Source: Paracyclopina nana (lineage: Eukaryota > Arthropoda > Copepoda > Cyclopoida > Cyclopettidae). From it: a stretch of 64,000 nt of DNA. Position 1 is the first letter of the stretch; each line of letters begins with the position of its first letter. Location: assembly GCA_019096065.1 (NCBI GenBank), contig JAGUCH010000001.1, forward strand, positions 12,586,001 to 12,650,000, written 5' to 3'. Below, in pieces: positions 52,801 through 64,000 of this stretch. The notes under the pieces are model-generated. The model made no database searches. It was not told the DNA's origin and saw only the letters and a program-made list of their open reading frames with translations. The translations under genes and the position numbers were made by a program.

Positions 52801-55800
52801 TCCTGCTCTTTGTCGCGCGACCTGACTTATGCTCCTGCCTTTTCCATTTACATTTGTAGACGTTAACATTGTCCAACATCGTTGTTGTTCTAGACACACC
52901 GTAAGTAAAGAACATCGAGGTCTTGGTTATTTCCCAGCCACCAGGTCTGCATCAGCAGCACACACGATGGGTAAATTACGACAAACTCGCACCATTACTT
53001 TTCATTAAGCTTGACATTCTCCCTTAGTTTCCCCAACAGGAGTTCTCTATAGTAGCATACAGCATCGTCTGAGTCCTCTAGCTCGTGTCCAACAACAGTT
53101 TGCAGCGAGAGAAAGCCTCTTACCACCACGGTGGCAGTTTGGCTTCCAAACACCGATCGTCAACGTAGCAGCAGTAGCTTTCCTACAACAAACTTTAAAG
53201 TCCTTTGTTGCATAATTGGATTGAAAAAGATTTTAGTGCAAGCTACACGCCACTGTGCACCGCCGTGTTCCTCTCGTCCTGGCTTCCCCTTGAATCATTT
53301 ATTTGATGCATGTGTTGTTGTTGCAAAACGCTCTCAATTTCTGGTTGATGATGCCAAGATCTTGAGGAAATAGCTACTCTATGGAAGCAGCTCGTACCTT
53401 GTTGCTTATTGGATTCCACTTGCATGAAGACCTCGCTTACTCGTTTGTGCTTAAAGAGAATATGGGAAAAGTTCCCTCTTGTGACATGCAGCAGAAATGT
53501 CCTCAAACTGCTCCCCCCTTCCCTACATATGAGCTTGTCTTGTTCGTTTTTATTTCCTGCTAGGTCCTACCCCCTCAGGAGTTTTGTGGCCCAAGCAAAC
53601 TTTTATCCGCGAGAGCAGCCGAAAAGAAATATCATTATTCTAGCAGCAGACGACAAAGCCGTTTTAGGCCAGAAACTGTGCGGTCCTAGGACAGCGGACA
53701 ATTTTTCAAGAGGCTACTATTGTGCGATTTTTCTTGGTCAAGCCTCGAGGAGGATCATTTTCTTGGCGCAAAAGTTCTACATTGTATATTTCATGGACTT
53801 GCCAGCTGATGTTGCTGCGAATAAAGCATCTTGTGTATTGCCATCATGAGGGCGGAATGTTATTCTACCCTCCTCTTAGCTGCGCACTCCATACCTATGA
53901 TTATTTTTTCTCCTGCAATTTAAAAAATGGCTAGCTGGCGGGTCAGAGCACGTGTGTTCGCGCATGATGCATGAATATGGAAGAGTGAGAGTGTTTCTGC
54001 AACAGAGATGGATTGCTTAATGATTACCCACTACCCGCAAGATTGGGTTGACTGCTCTTTTTTTCTTTACACCAAGGGGCATGAAAATATTGCGAATGCC
54101 GTCGAGAAAGTTGCACCAAAAAAAAACCTCCTTGAGATAAAAGCTGGCAAGATATTTCTTCAACAAGCAGCATGGTTGTCAGAAGTCTGTTTTCTGTCCA
54201 GAGTTTTTCCATGCATATAGTTCATATAGTAGGTTTTTCCCCCCTCGCAGCGAAGCTCGCCTGTGAGATCTTTGTGATAGGCTAAAATTACTCTTTGTTC
54301 CTAATTTCGAAGACGTCAATTGGGCATTAGGGAAGAGGAAAGAATTTCTTTAATGTCCCTTACAGAAGAGCTTGGCCTTGACGTACGAGTCTCGCGGCTT
54401 CTGTGTGATCTTTTCAAATGAAAGCGCTTCCTACTTGATAGTAGTGAGATAAAGAAGAAGTACGTTGTTCATTACAGACAAAACTTGAGCTAGGAGGGGA
54501 GCGAGCGGGAGAAAAAAATGTGGTTTTCATTCTTGTTTTCAACTATAGCTTCTCATCCACTGAGCTGAATATGAGATTCCGTACATGGATCACATTTGCA
54601 TAAAGAAAGCCACTTTTGGGAGTTGGCCAGCTTGCGACTGTATCCAGCTTGGTTGGTCTGGTCGTATTAGCAACAACCAAGTATGTATGATACATACTAG
54701 TGTATATATGGAGCACCAGCAGTAGCGGCGCAAAAAGAATGGGAAAATCCATATTCAGGAGGGAGTGTGATAAATGAGACCCGCATTTTTCGCCTCCTTT
54801 AGTTCTAACATAATACTCTGGTCACTGTAAGAGTATGCACATATCCAGAAAGCATTTCCTAAAGGTCAAGACTGCAATATGAGAAAGCATGCAGTCTATG
54901 TGCATGTCTAGCCAATCTCCGAGCTTGTCCTCGACATTGCATGCGGCATATTGTATGTACTGGAAATGGGCCTAAGTAGGGCAGTATATAGATTGCTGAT
55001 TTGCAGCCATTTAAGGCCGTAGTATAAGGTATAAACGACAATCCCCACACAACACGCTTTATGGGCCATCACTAATTATCTCCTTCCTCGAGGCCAAGGT
55101 TTGCCAGCACCATTCACGGGCCATAAAGCTCGTCTGTGTGTGCTACAAGCTGGGCGATGGTGGTAAATTATAAAAATTGTGTTCCTGTTCCTTCGAGCCT
55201 ACAACAAAGGGGGTAACCTCTGCATTTTCTTCTCCGTTACTGTTGCTTTCTTTTATGCATTTTTAGCTAATAGCTATGTGAAAGCGGCAATCTGTTTTGT
55301 TCGTATTTGATCAATATCAGAAAATGTGCTTCATTCTTCATTTAGGAAACATGCGATAAATTATGAGCTGCAGCTACATGCACTGTACGACTCAAGCTTA
55401 CGTAGTCGAGCCAGATTTTTGTCGGGCTTCTAATGGCATGGTTAAAGTTGTAGCTTATTACGAATTTGTGAAAGCACTAACCATGTCATTTCGGTGTGGA
55501 GGTTGTAGCTATGCTAGCGTAATGTATGAAATGAGAAAGCCCAGCCGGCAGTAGGAATTTTCAGCAATGCTACGTACAACAACGTAGCAGTCGCAGCTTA
55601 ATGAAATGCTCCGAGTCTATTATTACCCAACCAAAGTTTTCGGCTGTGCCTTGCATGCAATTTAAAGCAGTGATGTTGCATTTTTAATGCCGGCGCTTAA
55701 AGGTGGCGCCGAGCCCGGGGCATGGGGAGAGCTATCCTGTATTTTTTTCCCTTAAACGTAGCAGAATAGAAGGCAAAATGTACTGTATACGTCGCTAGTG

Positions 55801-58800
55801 TAACCAAGTGGTTAGTCCCCTTTTTACGATGTTTTTATGCCTGGAGCTTTCGTTTATGGCTAAATGTCTGCCAATAGCATAAGCGCAATGAGTAGCCAGC
55901 TCGCGCGACCTTCCTTTCTTTTCGGCTAATTTTACAAGGCCGCTGACGGAGCTGCAGCGGTGCCCTTTTTTTATTGCCAACGAACACGATTTCAATTATG
56001 AATGTCCGCTATCCTGTCAAAGTTGTCGTGTTCACTAAACAAAGTGCTTTCTCGAACTCCCTTGGGACGCCTGGCAACTAAGTTCTCCACGCGCTTATAG
56101 TACTACTTCTAAAGCTAGCTATAAAACAGTACTACTGTGCGATAAGGAGAAGAAGAAGAAGCTATCAACGACGAAGCTGAACTCAGGCCTGCTTTGAATG
56201 TCAAATGTTGAATGATTTATGTTCTTTCCTCCCACAGACCTTTGAGAAAGCTAAAAATCATTTTTGAATTAGCAGCTGCTCCCACACAAGATGGTCTTGC
56301 ATGCTAACTTGTGGGACAGCAGTCGTCTGCTAGGAAATTGCATCCATGAAAAATTCAGGATCGACATCTTTAGCTCTGCATAGTGTGTGTACTTTTACGT
56401 AAAGTGATTGATTTCACCTCGACAAAGGAAAAATCGGCCTAGTTGAGTATCACGCACACGCCTCGCGTATTTGCATCGATGTGAGGCTTGCTAGCTGTGA
56501 AATGGGATATGCCACGTAGCAATTTTTTATTGCCACGCCCGCGCTGCTCGCCAAAATACAATATTGCCCGGAGAGAAATTTTATTAAGTTGACTAGTAGT
56601 AGTGACCGTGTAATATTATTGCGATCATAAAACGTGCCCCAAATACAGCACAGGATCGAAAAAAACAACGTGGTTTACTGCTTTTTAGGGCTTTGTTGCG
56701 GCACGAACCCTTTCTTTTACGATCCTGCCATTTTTCCGATTCGCAATAGGAGCAAGGCTAAATAACATAGTACATACCTCTAGTGCTTGTGTATTTAGCG
56801 AAATCTGATACTATTCGAGCGGTAGTGGGACTTTTACGACCTATACAAGGCTCAATGGACCGTATCAAATATTCGCAGAAGAGGCTCCCATTTTCTACAT
56901 TTATGCACTATGCTCATAGCAGTAGTATATGGCAACAGTCATTTTACTGCTATGGCCAGCCCAGTACGTAGTACATTACAGCGCAAAACTTTGTGACGAC
57001 AATGATGTGCTATACTTAGCGAGGCTCGCGAAATTCGGGAAGCACAATTCCCCCTTTTAGCAGCAGCCAGCTACAATTCTACTAGCAACTCCAGCATATC
57101 ACGCGATCGCTTTATAGTATAACGTAGACGGCTCTCCGCGAATCGCTGGCGCCAGTCAAGGACAAATTTGAGCAAACCTAAAGCTACAGCATTGTGTGCG
57201 CGGCCTTCGTTGTTGCTTGGGACCTCATTTTGGCTCCAACAAACTGCATTACGGACAATTTTTTCCGCGAAAAGCCAATTGGAGGGGCCTCGTCATGCAA
57301 TCCAGCAACTCTCTTCCAATCACCACCACCTGCTGTCCTTGATGCCCTTCCTGGAAAGCCTTGAGTTCAGTCACGGAAAATTGGCGGATGGCAAACTTTC
57401 CTTGTCGCGGGAGATGGAAAGTTGAATTTTTACGACTGCCATTTCCATATACAGGTTCCTTTTGCATGGCCAGTGATATGCACAGAGTATCTAGGTTCGT
57501 AAAAATGCACATTTCCTCCTGGTGATATGGGGAGGGCAGCGGTACCTCTCCACTAAGTACGCCATAGTAGTTGGCTGGTTTTACGGGGAAGCTCATCTAT
57601 ACCATTACAAACTTTGCACATTTGCCATATATCGCAAAGTTTTGCCAAAATAACGTCGAGGAGCAGATGAGCCTCGCCGGTTGCTGTGGCCAAGCTGCGG
57701 AAATGGAGGACCTCGGTTGCAAAAATATACGACAGGCTGTAAATGCTAGTTGCGAACTTTTGCAATCTCTCGATCCACTCAACTCTTATTATTTTTCTGC
57801 GGCTCCCCTTCTCTCCTGGTTTTCAGTGGCTTACCATTAAGTTGATAGCGTGCGACCAGATAATATCGTTGCAGCACAACCGCCAGGACGACCCGGGGTC
57901 TTTAAAAGTGGAAAGCTGGCAGGGTGATAATAAAAATCGAGCTAGCGGCCTTCTTCATCAACGTTGCCGTTGTTGTTATCATCTGCTCCGCCGGCTATAT
58001 GGTAGAAGCAGTAGTAAAAAAAGTTTTGACACTCGTAGTCTGCCATAAAATTGCCTCTTTATATAGTATAGGAAAACGAACGTCGCCATGGCCAGCAGAC
58101 AACAACTTGGCAACTTTGATAATGGTCTGGCCGGCTGCATTAAGAACAATGGATGATCTCAGATCTACTGGATGTCGACAGGGTACACATGCATTTGTCA
58201 AGATGCGTATCTTCCTACGTCTAGTAGTATATTGGGATTGGCCTCTGGCCTCACCACGACTGCAGTCAACTGATTGACACAAATGCAGCTTCGCGTCCTG
58301 TTCTATTGCTGATTAGCACGGCATCTGTCGATTTCCCATTCCACGTACGTACAGCTACTTTTGCCACGTGAAAAGGGAGATACTTAGGGTATGGCCATCC
58401 ATCAATAATTATGTTCTATCCCAAGATTATGTCCCGAGGGCGAGATTCCAGTCGCACCTCCCGTAATGAGAAAATTGCATACTTCATAATTTCTAATGAG
58501 CTTGGCCACCAACTACTTTTAACAGCTTGGAATAGGGGAGGAGGAATAACATCAATAAACCCGAGCAGTCATGCATAGGCAATTCAGCTATGGCTGCTGC
58601 TGCGAGCGGCTGCATGCGGTTGCCCATGTAATAATGAAATAATGGCACCAATGTGCTAGCTAGCTTAACTGAGTGGAAAAATTCCTTCACTGGCTGCAAA
58701 AGAATGATAGCTGAAGCTTTGCAAAAGCAACATCTCCTGCTACCAGGAATGAATAAGAGGTTCTTCAGTTGATTGTTCCACTGAATTGCTGCCAGCCATG

Positions 58801-60664
58801 ATTTGCATTTCAAGAACTTTCCTGACCACACACACAAGAAATCATCTTTGTCGCACACTGAGCACAGCACATAAGTAGAGGAGACGAAGGATTCGTGGCC
58901 TGCCTTTTGACATATGATAAAGGGTCTCGGTCCCGATGTGCCCATAAATCTGCCGCATTATTATAGCTTACTTGGGTCACTCTCCATAAGATAGAGAGAT
59001 GATGTTGCAGGTGCTGCTGCCTTTCATGTCGTCGTGGTACTCAATGGGCTCTCAGTCTGGCTCCACCTTTGCCCTTAGCTAGAAGCTCAAATCTTGATGA
59101 ATTCTCGACTTCAATCAAGACTTCTTAAACTGGGTGTTACCGAGCATGCATTACATTTATGAAATTATTTTTCTCTGCTCCAGCGAGTAGGAAAAAATCA
59201 TTTGATTTGCTGCTGCATGGCTGTAGCCTACATTAGACGGCAAAATTTCCGTCTCGGTCATATTTCTGCAAAACAACGCTGCTGCTTGAACAACTCGTGC
59301 ATTTCCGGATTGTCGGGCTCAAAGCTATTAACTAAAGGCTAATGGATTAGCATTACCTATGTAGGTACAACAGCGTACCCTGCTACAAAAATATGCGTGG
59401 GGTTATTTTTTGCAGCTCTGCTCTCATTAGGAAAACGCTATACACACACACAGGTGAAAATTGAAGATTTTTTCTCCGACAAATAGGTGCACAGCGCACA
59501 CTTTTCGGCTTCATGAGGATTTTGGCTTTGCGCGTAGTAGCATGTGAAGATTTTGCTTAGCTGTATGATTGACATATAGGTTACTTCAAATTGGAACACG
59601 AGCGTATCTTGCAGCTTCATCACGGAATGAATCCGACAAAAAAGAAACACAATGATGAAGAAATAAAGTGGATCATGGCTATATAGCCTCGCATGCTTCT
59701 CGAAGTTTGGCATGCAGTATCTCAGTTAATTGGACCTCTTTGCGTGGCTGGAATCAGATGACGAAGGCCTCTTTCACCCCCTTACTTAATTCACACACAC
59801 ACACTGTGCTCGTTAGATCATATCTGGGCAACCAACCCTATGCACTGGATTGTATATGCTTCCACTTTTACCGCTGCTCACTCGCCCAATAAACTAAACT
59901 TTTTTGCTTGTCAATCTTTGATGATGATGGTTGGGCGTGATTACATGGAAATGCTTGTAGCATTTGAAAGCCCCCACCATGCCATTAACCCTGGATGAGC
60001 ATGACGCGACCATTGAACTTTTTAACTGCAAAAAATAAGGTAGGTCAGGAGAAGGCGTTTTTCCAGCAGAAGCAGCAACAACAACAACAGCGGCAGCAGT
60101 GATGTCGCCAAGAAAAACGACAGCAGCAACCCCTCTTGATCCTGTAGCAAAAAGTGGAATACAATTTTCCTTTTTTGCAAGCAGGTGATTGTGATTCATG
60201 GGAGCACGAGAATCATTCTATTTTCCTAAATCCAGCCCATTACAAACGTCCTCCTCCTCGTCGCGTCGTGGAGAGAAAAGTTCCCTTTCTTCTTCCTCGG
60301 TTGATACCGTTTTTTGCCGGGCCTCTAGCTTCTTTTGACTGGGTTCCACGTGACTGGAATTTGGACGTGATGTGTTTCACCCGGCCGCAAGCAAGGTGCA
60401 AGCTTGCTCATCTTACAATTGAGTTTAGAGGCCTCGTCTTTTGCTGCAGCAGAACGCCTATGCGATGGTGTTTACGCACTCGAGAAAAAGCCGGCGGCCT
60501 TAATTGAGCTTAAGCTTGGCAAGCCCACATCTCCTCCAGCCAGCTGGCAGGAATCAAAAAGTCATAAGCTTCTTTTGCACGTGAGGCACTTTACCACATA
60601 CCAGGCACATTTTCTCTGTCACATAAAAATGACCACCCGAGCCAGCACCATGAATATTGCAAAC

Positions 60665-60684
60665 GCTGCTGCTGCTGCTGCTGC
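60665..60684. repeat. (GCT)n microsatellite
   Basis: This is an uninterrupted 20-base GCT run in noncoding DNA. Confidence 0.9.
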
Positions 60685-63600
60685 ATGGCAATAAAAATGC
60701 CATGAATGCGATAAGCCATTTCCAAGATGACAATCTTTCTGGAAAGTGAATTGGCATCTACATGTCCAGTCATGAAGGCAATGACTTTGAGCATATGCTA
60801 AGGAGCAAATGTAACAGTCACGACTTCACTAGGCCCCCTGCAGCTGCTAAACTGGGCGTAATTGTTTGCAGCTCCACTATGATTGGGGTCAGAAGCTAGC
60901 ATCTAGAAGGTAGTAGCTACTCCGTTGCAGTAGGGAAAAATCACTGCCTATAGGTCATTCATTGTCTTACCATGTGTAATCTGAGCTGATCTTTAGATCC
61001 TCGTTTGCGTTTCAGCTTGACAGCCTAAATGGGGGGAGTACTTGCCATTATCCACTGCATGAAGCACACGTAGGAATTTCAAAGCAGCTAGGGTCAATTT
61101 CTCTTCCCCTTTAGCTTGTGCACACACACACACATACCTAAATATGGTCTGGAAATGAAAAACTCTAGTGTCACGAGGAGGAACCTCATTTGAAAAAACC
61201 ATGTCTGCAATTACTATAAAAGTGAAACTTGCCAATTCCAATGCAACTGTTGCTGCATGAAAATTGGATTCCAACCACAATGAATGAATGAATGAATAGC
61301 CGTTTCACACGATTATCAGCCGGCCAAAAATAGCAATAACCACACTTGAGCGATGCTGCTGATCATCTCGCACAAGGAAAATGGTAATGGCACACAAGAG
61401 TTGAACGAGCCAAGTGAAGCGTGGCTAAGAGCATAACTGTATTAAGTGCATTTACTTCCACCTCATAAATAAGCCAACAACTCGCTCGAGCTGCTTGCTA
61501 ACAATATATTCAATTGCGTGACTCAAGGACTCGCGCGCGAGCTGTCGAAATTTCACCCAGAGCCTCCTAGCAACTCGGAAGAGCAATGACCGGAAGTAAT
61601 GTCGACAGAATTCGCACCCCGAGCTCCTCGGAATAATAATAAGCTGTGCGAGCATATATAGCTCACAATAACAAACCACAAGGAACGGGCGACCCCTTGG
61701 GCTAGGGTAAACATTGCAGCTGGCCATTTTCGCAAAATCTGTTCGCCATTAAACTTGATGGCTCCGTGATGGATTCCATTAAGGCATGCAGGAAACGTGA
61801 TGTATGATCGCGCCCACAGGATGGATGAGTGGGGAAAGCAACCCTTAACCTAGCGAAACTTGGCTAAAACACGGGGGAAACGACAAAGCATCATCATCAT
61901 AAGTGGCGAATTAACTACAGTTTTCACGATGTGCACCTGCTGGCTTGAAACGCAAGCCAGTGACAAGAAAGGTCAATACTCTGGCCTGACGCATAGTACA
62001 CTGTTCATGCTGATGATGCAGCTGTTGCTGTCATTTGAAAAAGACGCAATTTTAACCTGCCTAGCCCTCCAGAGACACGAGCAGGAAAATTGATGCTCTC
62101 GACAAAACTTGGGGAGGAGGAGCAGAAGGGAAGTGCTAACAAGAATGCTAAAACTCACCCTCGACGTGTGTTTCTCCTGGAAACTGGGAGTTTCCAGGAA
62201 TTCTCTTTCTCATCTTCTTCATATACGCGTCTATATAGTATGTAGCAATGGTGTAAGTTAAAATGTATTGCTCTCCCCATCAAGAGTGACTTTATTGATA
62301 TGTATTTTGGAATTCCCAATCGATTCGTATGGCTCAGCTGGGGCGGCTCATAAAGTATGGCAACCAGCTTTTCTTCTGACACTTCTCTCGCGAGAATTAT
62401 GCTCTCAGATGGCTTTGGCAACCTAATAAATTCTGCCGCAATTCTAATAACTGTCAATATATGTACTAGCAGTATTACAGTACTATATTGAGAGCGGGCA
62501 CTCTGCACAGCTTTATGGCCCGATGAGTGATTTTTTTCGCAAGCAACTTTTGCCTGACATCAATTTGCCTTCTTGTGTACTTTAGCCTGGAGGAGAGGCC
62601 ATTATTGAACCCTTGGATCTGCCTATTGCTCCATGGGGAAATCTCCCAGATGGAAGGGATCGGAAAGGGTGATGACCGATACTTGATAAAAGGCGAAAGC
62701 TTCCATTTTCATCGAAGGCCATTTAGTAAGTACACACTCAGTAGTAAGCTGGCGTCGACTCGAGAAGCGCGAGAATGTGGCTTTAGAAAAAAAGGGGAAA
62801 AGAAGGAGCGCACAATTGGACAATTGGGGCAATTTTCCCTTTAAGGATCCGCTATTGTGGGGCCATTCATTTCGGGCCGTCCTCGTCTCATTTTAGGCCA
62901 CTTAACCAATCGAGCCGCAGTCGTTAACCCCTACTTTGTCAAGGCCTTTTCTCAGCAGAACAAATCATCTTTGCGATGACTCTTCTACATTAAAGGTAAC
63001 ACATTGCTGCTATGGGAACAAATGGGCTTTTACTATATGGTATCCTTTTCGTGTGTGTGTGTGTATGCTTTTCAACAACGCCTCCGTGCGAAAATCTGCG
63101 AAAATAAAACTGCACCTTTTTCAATTTGCACGTCTCCTCACACGTTGTATATGAGGCCAGTCAACCTGGCTACTTGGCGCGTTTACCAAAATAAACATCG
63201 TTTTTGTGCGTGTACACACACGTACTGGGCTTTGCACTTTTTGGAAAGTGATTGTGTCTGCAGTTTTCATGGCTGTAGGGGATAAAGATGGCCTGATTTA
63301 TTATCCACCCCTACGCCGATGAAAATCTTAGTTACGAAGTAGCGTCAAATATACTCTACGACTTGCTTCTGGCATTGTTCGCACACACATGTACACACAC
63401 TGCCACTCTAACTGAGCTACTTGGTAGCAAGTGATTGCGTGCGTACCGCAAAACAAATTGTAAAATCAATGGCTTCAGCGTCTCTTCAGAGAGAGACCAA
63501 TTGTGTTCAACAACTAGTTTTGCATATGTTGCTCGCTTACATCTAGTAGTTGTGCCGCAACGCAAAGTGATTTCTCTTTTTCGCACAATTCCCTGATCGC

Positions 63601-64000
63601 TGCCATCAATCTTTTGCAAACAATTTTGTCCGCCGGCCAATGTGGCTTTGGAGCAAATGCAGTGTCAATCATTTTTGATTCCTCATCTAGCCTGCTATAG
63701 TTGGAAAACAATGACAAGAAAAAAGGGGTTGCAAGCCGAGAGGGAAATCGATTGATTTCTAGACGCCGCGCACAGTATGCAGTTTAGCACGCGAGAATTG
63801 AATAAATGACACACGTGCGTCGTCCACCTGCAAATGATGGATTAGTGGAAGCTAATACTTTTTTCTTCCAAATTTCTAAAAGTAAAACAATGCCAGCCTA
63901 GCTCTGGCTGATGATCGCGAGCGCGCAGAACAGAACCACAAATAAAAATTATTTCTAATGTGTGCGGTAATTTCAGCCAGTGCATTGTGTGAAAACAAGA

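Larger units (their letters stand above)
48001..64000. other. Gene-poor stretch, second half
   Basis: No gene is recognised to the end of the window. Simple repeats are (CTT)n at 49866-49885, (GAA)n at 56148-56161, (GCT)n at 60665-60684 and (TGAA)n at 61281-61297. A 9-bp perfect hairpin, CCTGGAAAC (62176-62184) with GTTTCCAGG (62190-62198), is the clearest small palindrome. Open frames are 150 codons or fewer and resemble no family. Confidence 0.55.

Noticed and set aside
58493-58945. 150-codon minus-strand frame
   Set aside because: No recognisable domain and no splice or poly(A) context. Length is within chance for this much sequence.
62176-62198. Nine-base perfect hairpin CCTGGAAAC/GTTTCCAGG
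   Set aside because: Too short for a microRNA precursor and not followed by a T run. Probably a chance palindrome.

Overview
This is eukaryotic nuclear DNA, almost certainly from an arthropod. The genes have GT-AG introns. Their proteins are closest to arthropod versions of Scratch, Arp3 and KLF6/7 (luna), and the tRNA-Gln has a standard animal sequence. Most introns in the housekeeping gene are only about 60-110 bp. That compactness fits a branchiopod crustacean such as Daphnia, but the species is inference.

Layout. (1) 1-3,810: no recognisable gene. (2) 3,811-7,658: a complete, very young, non-autonomous LTR retrotransposon. Its two 250-bp LTRs look identical to the eye and are flanked by the 5-bp duplication CAGCG. 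It has a tRNA-Lys-type primer site, a gag-like ORF and no polymerase. A 495-bp hAT-type MITE with an 8-bp duplication is nested inside it. (3) 8,980-13,500: scratch (scrt), a neuronal Snail-superfamily zinc-finger repressor, on the + strand, with a TATA box, a 5'UTR intron and two coding exons. (4) 13,500-25,790: no recognised gene, but a 171-bp foldback at 14.6 kb. (5) 25,790-28,330: Arp3, the actin-related subunit of the Arp2/3 complex, on the - strand, complete in seven coding exons. (6) 29,303-29,374: tRNA-Gln(UUG), - strand. (7) 29,760-33,370: luna/KLF6-7 on the + strand, three coding exons, three C-terminal zinc fingers. (8) 33,372-64,000: about 30 kb in which I recognise no gene, only scattered short simple repeats.

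The protein genes are not an operon. Two are developmental transcription factors and one is a housekeeping cytoskeletal gene that lies head-to-head with luna. The large gene-poor flanks would suit long-range control of scratch and luna, which is inference. The most unusual structure is in the retroelement. Its leader carries five copies of a paired motif (GGCATCAG / AAATCCC) that can close short stems, with compensatory base changes between copies. Its 3' part carries five copies of GCGGGGAA, the last being the polypurine tract itself.

Exon boundaries were worked out by hand from splice consensus, reading phase and family alignment. No database search was possible.
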